From Molanna angustata (Eukaryota > Arthropoda > Insecta > Trichoptera > Molannidae), in contig OY754979.1 of assembly GCA_963576475.1 (NCBI GenBank), positions 32,705,778 through 32,769,777 on the forward strand: DNA of 64,000 nt, written 5' to 3'. The position numbers were made by a program, and so were the translations under genes. The stretch's first letter is position 1. Each line of letters starts with the position of its first letter. Shown here in pieces: positions 55,155-64,000 of this stretch. The notes beneath the pieces are model-generated. The model searched no databases, was not told the DNA's origin, and worked only from the letters and a program-made list of their open reading frames with translations.

Positions 55155-55740
55155 ACCTTAATATAAGGCAGCACCTGGTGAAGTGCTACAAAATTACCAT
55201 ACTTCTATATGGAGTTGAAACCTGGACAGTAAAGGTCAACATGCTTATCCGTCTGGAGGCATTTGAAATGTGGCTGCAACGTCGCATGCTGAAAATTTCC
55301 AGATCCGATAAAACACCAAATGTGGAGGTAGGTACTCAGGAGAGCAAATGTCGAGCGCGAGCTAGTTGTGACAGTTAAGCGAAGAAAGATATCATATTTG
55401 GGTCATGTTCTGCGAGGCAAAATGTATAGACTGCTCCAACTGATGAAGGACAAAATATAGGGATGTCTCAGAAAAGGAAGACGTCAGATGTCATGGCTCC
55501 ACAACGCTCCATTCGCGAGTGGACCGGCATCAGAGACGTCGGCGGATAGAGATGCCTTCTCAGCAGTGAATTCACTACAATAGAGGGACGCCTTAGAATA
55601 GGAAGACGTCAGATGTCATGGCTCCGCAACATTCGTGAGTGGACCGGTATCAGAGACGTCGGCAAATTGTTCCGAACGGCGGCGGTTAAAGATGCCTTCT
55701 CAGCAGTGATTGCCAACGTCGTGGCAAGAAGAAGAATAAT
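55155..55740 (+). pseudogene. LINE reverse transcriptase C-terminal region, rearranged
   Basis: LVKCYKITILLYGVETWTVK, VNMLIRLEAFEMWLQRRMLK and ISRSDKTPN, then a frameshifted YLGHVLRGKMYRLLQL. A 125-base internal duplication repeats GGAAGACGTCAGATGTCATG (55476 and 55601), encoding the GRRQMSWLRNIREWTGIRDV block twice. Ends with the DAFSAVIANVVARRR type tail. Confidence 0.82.
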
Positions 55741-55859
55741 TGCAATTGACTCAAACTCAACCAATTGCATTTGCAATGTAGCCAATTGTTATAAATATTT
55801 TTCATCCATTACTGCAAATACGCGCGAAACTTCTATGGCATGATATCCTTCGGCAAATT

Positions 55860-56670
55860 ACATTGTATTTGAAAGATCAAAAGAACGTTTATCAGTCACG
55901 TGAAAACAGATCTGTAATTAAGTTAGTTAGTTTATCTATGCGCAAGTCATAACTAATGACCAGTTTGTTAGAGGTCATGGCGACCGCTTGCACTAATGAC
56001 CATCAACATCCGATTCAAATAAAGATAATTCAAATAATTAAACAATCGCCATTAGCACAGATGATTGCCACGCAAGAACTAAACTATTAAACAATACACT
56101 GACACTGCATTATATTTATTATATTTATATTGTGATGTATCTTATAATATGATATATAAATTTAAATTCAGGATTATTTCAATGCCACCGATGCGATGGT
56201 TAAAATTTGCATGATTTTACAAAATTAAAATCCCTTTAAAAGTCATTTTAGTAATACATTATTTAGTTCATTTTATTGTTTAGGCGATTGAACAATATAA
56301 TCGATGATGATGATGTTTTTTACGATATTTTTTTTTAGCATTTAGGTGGTATTTATTTTAATTTCTTGATAAATTTACAGAATATTGTGCATAGTATATA
56401 ATCCTTTAAATATTAATGTATTACAATTACGAATTTACACTTCATATAAATATAACATATTTAAGGCAAAATAAAACTATATAGATAGAGGAAATGATAA
56501 CAATTTTATTAAACAATAAAGTAAGTGAGGTGAAAAAGTAAAGTAAATTTATTAATATTAAAGTATAAAAAGGATACAGGATATATCATGACAAATTATA
56601 AAAAAAATATCACAAATATATTTGAAATTCTCCCCGAAAAGAAGGAAACCTTGTGCTTCGGGGAGGAGTT
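55860..56670. other. Unassigned 0.8 kb
   Basis: AT-rich with nothing recognised. Confidence 0.35.
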
Positions 56671-56676
56671 TAGATG

Positions 56677-56853
56677 GGTCGGTGGCAGAGCGGTTAGCAC
56701 GCTGGGCTAGTAATCCAGTGGTCGCGAGTTCGAATCCTGCCTCGACCGATTTTGTTCACTTAAGCACAAGCATTTATTTGCTTATTTTAGGGAACGTAGG
56801 AAGATGTATATGTACTTGTTTAACAAGGACATATTCATTTTTTTATAAAAAAA
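56677..56853 (+). mobile_element. SINE-A copy 4, best preserved
   Basis: GGTCGGTGGCAGAGCGGTTA, GCTGGGCTAGTAATCCAGTG, GTCGCGAGTTCGAATCCTGC and CTCGACCGA form an almost complete tRNA-Thr-like cloverleaf. The body ends GGACATATTCATTTTTTT. The acceptor-stem halves GGTCGG and CCGACC-type pairing are partly kept, but the body and genomic copies show it is a SINE and not a tRNA gene. Confidence 0.92.
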
Positions 56854-56859
56854 AAAGTT

Positions 56860-58600
56860 CACAATACTTAAAATTAACAAGATACCTAAAAATAAATAAT
56901 AACAAACAAAAAATATATATACAAGAAAAATAAATATAATTATTATATAGAAAACAAATCATAATAAATTGAATAAGTAAAATAAATCGAAGCATCAAGA
57001 TGCACAATCATTCAAAAATTACATAAGGATATGAAAAATTATGTATATATGTGAAGTATCACGGCCTGCGCTCAGGATCTGTTTGATTTTATTTTTTTTT
57101 TCTCTTAAGGCTTTTCACCCAAAAAAGGATGTTGCAGCCGTTATTAATCAGATTCATTAGTTAACAAAGATTAAGTAAAAAAAAACAAATTTTAAATTAT
57201 AGCCATATTCTTTATAATAGATTTAAATATTAAACCATGAACTTGAGGAGAGTTCAGCCCAAGAACTGTTTGATTTTATTAAAATATGGTTTTTGTATCA
57301 AGATTCAACATAGATACATTAGTTCAACGGATGCTAATAAAATAAGTTTAAAAATTAATACTCAAACTATGTACTGCATTCAGTTTAAATTGAATTGTTT
57401 TGCCAGGATTGGAATGTACGGTGATTGGTTTTCTCTGCTAACCCCATGAAGGACACAGCATGATAACCAGTATTTATGTGTGGTAAAAGTAAATAGTTAT
57501 TCACTAATACGAAATATTTCCCTTCCATTCCACACCAAGCATCCATTCCACGAATCATTGTCCCATAACCAATTAAAGTGCTTCGTATATCGCGCTAATA
57601 TCCGCTTATATCGAATTATATCCTCTGTCAGTACCTACATTGCATGTACCAAGCAGATTGTATTGGATTTCATTGTTGATTTTATATCTGTATCGGATTC
57701 CAAATTAAGATATTATTTACATGTTTTATTAAAAAATAAACAAACAAAAATTTTCTATTATCATCATTTTCTCTTATTCGAAGTACACTATTTGAAATGT
57801 CCAGAACGACCGTACAGAAAATCGTACTAGAAACAAAAATAAATATACATATAATGTCTCCTTTACACACTAGTGCTTGTACTCTGGTAAAGGGAAATAT
57901 GTTTTTTCTTACTGTGCATCTTTTTCTATATAGTTTGATTGTTTTATATTTTGTATATGTATTGTAAATTTAATAAAAATAAAAATTACCTACATCCAAA
58001 ATCAAACATAATTTGCGCAGTACTATTAGGTACTATCTTATAATTTCCAACGGATATAAGAGAGTCAAATCATGAACAACTAGGTAACATAAAAAAAAAT
58101 ACGCTAAAACCCTTGTACCTATACCCTGGGTATACGAATGTACACAAATATGCACACTAAATTACCTTCTAATGTATGAAACACTAAAAATATTGCATAT
58201 CAGCTAATCTTTGATATACCTCCAATATTTTTTCGTAGAGAAAAGGTAAAATTTAAGAGGTTTTTTAAACAGCAAGAATAGTATGTAATTAAAATATTAT
58301 AATAATAAAAAAAACTCAGCCGGTAGATTTTCATATTCTCTTTCGCTTGAAGTAATAATCTACTTCATAGGTCTTGCAGTTTTTTAGTTAGGTACCTACT
58401 TACAATAAAAAAAAGTTTTACTAAAACTAATTTTAAATAGAAAAGTTTTAAACAAATTCAAATTTCAAAAAACTCATGGCATAAATATCTATAAAGTTGT
58501 AAATACAATCTCTTCTTAATTTCGAAGATGCATCTTTTGAGGGTACCGGGGAAATTATTATCAAAATATACTATATAGACTACTTAAAGTAAAAAGTGTT
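56860..58600. other. Unassigned 1.7 kb
   Basis: AT-rich with long A runs. The 116-codon plus frame at 57480-57830 has no motif, and its residue composition matches translated AT-rich DNA. Confidence 0.4.
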
Positions 58601-58602
58601 AG

Positions 58603-59160
58603 TATTTTTTTTTTTTAACATGTCTATGTAGGGGACGCCAGCTATTAGGATTTGGGTCCATTTTACTCTTCCGAAGAAGCGCACTACGTAGCGTCGGGAG
58701 GGGTTTGCAATCTAGAAAAGAGTTTATTAATTCGGATTTTAAAAAGACCCGGGTTGTACGAAGGTGGAAACACAAAATTCGGAAGATCGTTCCACAGTCG
58801 GGCTGCTGTGTTAATAAAGGAGTTCGAGAAGCGACTTGTTCGTATATGTTGAAGGTCCACTGTGAATGGATGCTGCGATTGAGTAAAGCGAGTGACTCTG
58901 TTGCGAGTGGGTGGAGGAGGGACCAAAGATGCAAGTTCTTCTGAGCAATTCCCGTGGTAGTATCTATAGAATAAACTTAAAATACCGACTCTGCGTCTGT
59001 GTTCTAGTGATTGCAATCCATCAGTCAGTGATGGATCATCAATCAGACGTATAGCACGCCTTTGGACAGCGTCGAGGGTATTCAATAGGTATTGGGGGGC
59101 GCCACTCCAGAGGTGACTGCCATATTCAATAATTGGACGAGTATAATCATGGGGTATACA
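58603..59160 (-). pseudogene. 5'-truncated jockey-like LINE with poly-A tail
   Basis: The minus frame (59160 down to about 58684, uninterrupted at the core) encodes NTLDAVQRRAIRLIDDPSLT, LEHRRRVGILSLFYRYYHG and the end TAARLWNDLPNFVFP plus FKIRINKLFS. LWNxLPxxVF near the end is typical of jockey/I-type elements. A T-run at 58604-58616 on plus is the poly-A tail on minus. The polymerase and endonuclease are missing. This is the best-kept poly-A LINE here. Confidence 0.88.
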
Positions 59161-59164
59161 TCAA

Positions 59165-60605
59165 TTTAATGTTTGAAGCTTATTTTGTATAATTATAATA
59201 TTGATTTTATATGTTTCGTGTGTATTTGTGTTTTTATGTAATCGAATTGTTCTATATGTACTTTCTACATTTTCTTAGTACAAGCAATGGGAAAACAAAA
59301 TGCTTTTTGGGAATGGGAAAACAAAAACATTATACAGATTACAATAATTGTAATATGTATATAGTTTTATTGAATAATAAATAAAAAAAAATACTTGAGA
59401 AAATAAGAGGAGAATTTAGAGTTGGTTATAGGTAGGTACGTTTTGTTATTTTCTTGCACGAAGATTATATCGTGAGACAAATTAAGATCATATTATTATC
59501 TCCGTGATCAGCTGATACTCACAATAATAACGATAATTTTATTCCAACCTAAAAGTGCCTCTATGTATTCAACATATTATTACGTATATGTATGTAGACG
59601 AGTTTCAACAGCTCTATATTGTATATCAGATTTTCATACACAAATATATGTTGTACTAGTAAATATATATATATCTATGTAGGTACCTATTGTTATGTAC
59701 AGGTAAACAGATTTAATATCGTACATACAGAGATAGGTGGGTATGTTGGTATGTAGGTATAGTATGTTTAAAACTATAGCACGCTTATCTCATTATTGTT
59801 TGAATTGCATTTGGCGACAGTATGAGCACTCGGTGTGCGCATGCCCGAAATAATAAAACATTCTTAATTTAAAAAGAATAAATAAAATGAAATTCTATTT
59901 TTTATATACATATTTATAATTAAACATCAAATAGTTTCATATTAAATAAAAAATAAAATTAAATAAATAGTGCCTGTTATTTACCCGAGAAGTAATTAAT
60001 ACAAAATAAAATAAATAAATGAGCATACTATCGCTAAACACAAGTGGGTACTTACTCATAATTTGATAGCAAATTAGGTAGCCATAGATTTCATAGAATA
60101 AATGGAGATCCACAGATATTGTTAGTGACGTGTCGTGTTGTACATACATACATAGGGATCTACCACCGTAATTTATTCAATTAATCTATGGTTCTCATTA
60201 ATGCATAAATGTATGAAAATCAGATTAGACTCAGCCCAAAAATAACGTTTCAATTAAAAATATTTACATATTTCGTAATAATATATTATGTATCGCAAGT
60301 ATTGAGTTGAGCCAAGATAGGTATGGCTCCTCAATATAATTGAATGGACGGGGATAAGGACCGTGAAGGAGTAGTTTCGACCCGCTGAAGATGTTGAGAT
60401 TATGATGTATTCTCAAATCAACATTTTATGAAAAAATCATTTCAAGGCGCTCTTTTTCTTAAACTGTAGCTTTAAACAGTCAAAATGTTCTTGAGTAATT
60501 TGCTGTAAAGACTTTGAGGTCAACATTGGTCAACCAACAATTTATTATAATTTTAAAGGCCTTTTTTCACTAAAACCGTTTTCATAATATTGTATGCATT
60601 TATTT
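59165..60605. other. Unassigned 1.4 kb
   Basis: AT-rich, with CATACATA and GTAGGTACCTA words. No gene recognised. Confidence 0.35.
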
Positions 60606-60611
60606 ATTTAA

Positions 60612-60825
60612 TATTGCTTCTCGGGCAACTAACAGGTACTATGTCAAATATTACTTAAACACGCACCCAATAACAAGTTGCCACATTCTGGAGGGTTATG
60701 ATATTAATCGTCTCACAGATCCAAACTGAAAACACAATTAAAATCTGTGTCTCCACCGGCAATCGAACCCGGGATCTTTGGATCAGCAGTCAGATATCCA
60801 ACCATCTGAGTCATGAAGGCCGACA
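60612..60825 (-). mobile_element. SINE-B copy 4
   Basis: Head (minus) GTCGGCCTTCATGACTCAGA, B-box GGGTTCGATTGCCGG, body GTGGCAACTTGTTATTGGGT, end TTGCCCGAGAAGCAATAT. Same layout as copy 2. Confidence 0.9.
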
Positions 60826-61009
60826 TTTATACCGCCATTTGGCTCTTTGTAATTCCTTTAAACCTCAAAGAATCGGTAATCTGTGATCCATACTACCTTT
60901 TTATATTATAATGTCTTCCTGATGGTGCTTTTCTTTTAAACAGTTATTCAATGTATGTATGTAGAGATTTTGAATGTCGTGTTTTGGTACTTTCTTCTTC
61001 ATGGTTACA

Positions 61010-61370
61010 ATCCTAGGATTGGTTTACACCAAGCTCTCTATCTCTCCACATATCTCTGTTGTCCGCAAGCGTCTTCTTCTCTTGGTAGCTGCAACAGTGC
61101 ACATCACTGATCACTTGGTCCATTAAACTGTCTCTGGAGCAACCTCTATAGTTTTAGTTTCTGCCCTCGTAACAAATAGACCCTGATGCCTGATGTTTCG
61201 GCCAATCCATTTGGATCGTCATTGGGCAACTCTCTTTACGAGTTGTCTCATTTCTCAAAATATACGTGCTCGATACCACGACGTTTGGAATGTGATCTGA
61301 CCAATGGTACCTAGCCATACGTCTGTAGCACCGCATTTCGAAGACATCCAGACGTCCAGATTATCTCCGG
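61010..61370 (-). pseudogene. LINE reverse transcriptase C-terminal fragment
   Basis: Minus: LDVFEMRCYRRMARYHWSDH, then IPNVVVSSTYILRNETTRKE and, further on, ADNRDMWRDRELGVN. EMRCYRRM and W(S)DH are the usual markers. Stops and frameshifts are present. Confidence 0.72.
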
Positions 61371-61399
61371 TTGATAGTCTTAAAAAATCGTTTAACACG

Positions 61400-61706
61400 A
61401 TTCATAATATCTCCAAATATCTTTCGTGTGATAAAAATAAATTTTTCAGCTGCAAAGTATTCCATCCATGTTGACAAACAGCAACATTAAACAATTTTTG
61501 TTTATATTTGACCGGAATTTAAATATAAAAACAAAAACAGATTATATCAACATGTCTTATCTCAATCGAAATTATAATTAATGTTCAAGTGTTGTCTGAG
61601 TCAATAATAGTCTTTTGTTTTTTTGAATATATAGTATCAACCCACATACTTATGTCTATTGTCAAGTTATTTCTTGATAAAAGCGGGAAACACATTCGGC
61701 GCCATC
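61400..61706. other. Unassigned spacer
   Basis: Nothing recognised. Confidence 0.35.
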
Positions 61707-61714
61707 AGTGCGAC

Positions 61715-62561
61715 CAGTGGCGGCTGGTGACCTTAAATCTTAGAAGGGCTCAAAATTATAATTATACCTAGATGAGAAATTAACTTACTACAGGAATCAG
61801 AAAGCAATAATGTGACACAATATTATTTTCGTATATAAAAATTATCAGTGTGTTCCGTAGTTCTTTTGTTTATCGGAAATTAAAATGTGAACCTGATCAT
61901 TTATGCTGTATTTTTTTAGGTTTTAAATAACGCTTGTAATAAAATGTATCGATAAATTACAAAATAATTTGTGACAACTTATAAATTTTGATCATACAAA
62001 ATTTAAAAAAAAAACTTCTGGCAACGGCCGCAAGACTGCTTCCTGATTTTACACAATTTACCTATATCATTTTTGTTTGCAATATTATGGTATCAATTAT
62101 ATAGTTTAAACTATGTAATATAAATTAATGATAGCCTCAAGGAATTGCAACTGCTTACTTAACGTTCGACCATCGCAATGTACAACAAAATACGAATGAA
62201 TGAAAATATACTATAATCCTTCGCGGGCACTGCCCCGTTTTGCTCTAAATCGGCATACATTCAGCGACTAGCGTGTACGGCGAGCTGCGACGGCAGCGGA
62301 CGGTCGCGTGAATTGTATGGGCTCTCCGGGCACAAGCCGACTGTGCCCGAGGAATGAAATATTTCATAGAATCTTGCTTGCTTTACAAAGCAGGTAGGTT
62401 TAAATACTTTCGCTAAATATACTACAGGCGTAAGACGGCAAATATTAATTAAAAAAATAATGTATTCTCAAGATTGACATACATATTAATGACATACATA
62501 TATGGGATTTTTTTGTTTGGGAGGGCTGAGCCCGAGAGCCCTTTAGGAAAAGCCGCCACTG
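61715..62561. mobile_element. hAT-type MITE, CAGTGGCGGCT ends
   Basis: The left end CAGTGGCGGCTGGTGACC and the right end AAGCCGCCACTG are inverse, with an exact 8-base duplication AGTGCGAC (61707-61714 and 62562-62569). 847 bases, no transposase frame. A GC-rich block (about 62220-62350, CGGCGAGCTGCGACGGCAGC) lies inside. CAG...CTG ends with an 8-base duplication define hAT. Confidence 0.92.
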
Positions 62562-62569
62562 AGTGCGAC

Positions 62570-64000
62570 TGGCATCGTTTTATTTCTTACTGGCATCTTT
62601 TAAGCTTCAAACATTGCCATCACTGATAAGGAAACATTATATGAAAATGAAGATATATACCAACTATTTTGAAACTATTAAATGCGGTAAAATATACCAT
62701 TGTTCAAGTAGTCGAGACGTGATAAGACATTATTTTTATTCCAGAATGCTATAATTTTACCTGTCAAAGCATTATTTTAAATATTTTAAATGTATATTAT
62801 GGTACATGCTATGATTCAGCGTATATTTGATCTGAAACATAAAGATATATTCATAAGAATAATCAGTAATAAATGCTAGATGACTGTGTCAATCTTATTA
62901 CAAATAGAAATTTTATCAAGAATAAAACCAAACAGTGTAGGATCAAACAGAGAGAGGAATAGAAACCTGTGATTATTTACATATATTTTTATTTTAAAAT
63001 CACAATTTAAAATATCTCACAAAATATTAGTTTTACGTTAATTAAGAATAAAATACACGATTAGAAATTGATCAACTAAGAAAGATTCGTGCGTTATGTC
63101 GAACTTTGCATCGCTTTTTATACCTTCTGGTTGGTGGTCGAATGAGTAAGTGCCGGGTCAATGTCCACTCCGGTTATAGAACGTTCTTCCATAGAAGAGA
63201 AATTTCATCTCCAGTTACTGATCTTGTCCTAGTGCAATTTAAACGTAAATAAGATGTACGATGGATGTACCTATCCGCCGCAGACTATAAAGAAAATAAT
63301 ACTTTGTACCCACCTACAATATTGAATCTAATCCCTGATATTACATATGTAAAAAAATCATGGAAATCTATGAGTAAGCTAAGTATTTGCTGGAAAATGG
63401 ATATCTAAAAAAAATAATTATTGTTCTAAATTTTCTATGACTATGAGATAGCAGTATAGTATTGATTGTTATATCTGTACTTAATATTATGACACATTGC
63501 TAGAAGGGCTTCTGATAACCTCTAGAAGCTCATCATAATGGAAAGCGTGGTGGATAGATGATTCAGAGGTTGGTCACCGATTCAGTGACCTTGTCTTCAG
63601 TAAATTAAGCCCTTCGATATTCCCAAAACAGCAGTCCCACATCATGAAGGTAGACCATAAATTAATGGTGTGACTGAGTGAAGTCACTAGCCACCATCCT
63701 TAGTCACGAGGCCAAGGAATGAATGAAAATGAAATATTTATCTTACCATTTCAAGAAGAAGAAGAAGCATTAACTAACTCTGTGTATTCAAATCCGATTT
63801 CAACTATGAATTTTTGTTTAGAACTTACCTACCTGTCTGTCACTTACGTACATTCAAATTAGGCTAGAGCTATTTACACGACTCAAACATAGAAAATGTC
63901 TTTTTCTTTTTTTTCCCGCGCAAAAATATAATCACAGAAAGTGCAGATAAATCAAGTTATTAAAATATTTACCTTTGTCTTTCTTTTAATAGCTTTAAAT
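62570..64000. other. Unassigned right flank
   Basis: No gene recognised in the last 1.4 kb. The 63090-63240 and 63500-63720 stretches are less AT-rich (GTCACTAGCCACCATCCTTA) and may be parts of unknown repeats. Confidence 0.35.

Noticed and set aside
57480..57830. 116-codon plus-strand frame
   Set aside because: Composition matches translated AT-rich DNA (Tyr, Ile, Lys, Phe), with no domain and no neighbours.

Overview
The window looks like insect nuclear DNA, most likely Lepidoptera. The evidence is AT-rich sequence, frequent GTAGGTACCTAC-type words, reverse-transcriptase tails of a type common in moth genomes, and a high density of tRNA-derived SINEs and small inverted-repeat transposons. 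The order-level call is an inference from sequence style. No bacterial, viral or organellar backbone is seen.

Host genes are sparse. Two have good support. (1) A minus-strand multi-exon gene (coding exons 40759 down to 39230, with a probable non-coding first exon near 41043-41110) encodes a small Myb/SANT-like DNA-binding protein of the zeste-like type. (2) A plus-strand first coding exon (44832-45548) encodes a serine-rich, probably disordered N-terminus of an unrecognised protein. It ends at a clean GTAAGT donor, and the remaining exons were not found here.

Most of the rest is repeats. At 248-7066 a TTAA-flanked inverted-repeat element contains a satellite array of about 17 copies of a 313-base unit. 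At 12322-15180 an old dispersed repeat carries several nested insertions: a SINE, LINE pieces, a TIR element and a second, compact TTAA foldback element that is itself split by a LINE. At 15412-19990 there is a complete, apparently young Ty1/copia retrotransposon: 207/206-base LTRs, GACAC target duplication, primer-binding site matching the initiator tRNA-Met 3' end, and one uninterrupted 1311-codon gag-pol frame. From 20 to 39 kb there are LINE tails, three tRNA-derived SINE families, a recurring MITE family with CCCTGTCGGGA-type ends, hairpin MITEs and decayed tandem repeats. From 41 to 64 kb there are a perfect 77-base-arm palindrome, a 1.3 kb TTAA foldback element, a LINE tail amplified in tandem, two hAT elements with exact 8-base target duplications, and more LINE and SINE copies.

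The genes do not form a pathway. The window is a gene-poor interval between and around two host genes, shaped by repeated transposon insertion. Long stretches with nothing recognisable are listed as such.
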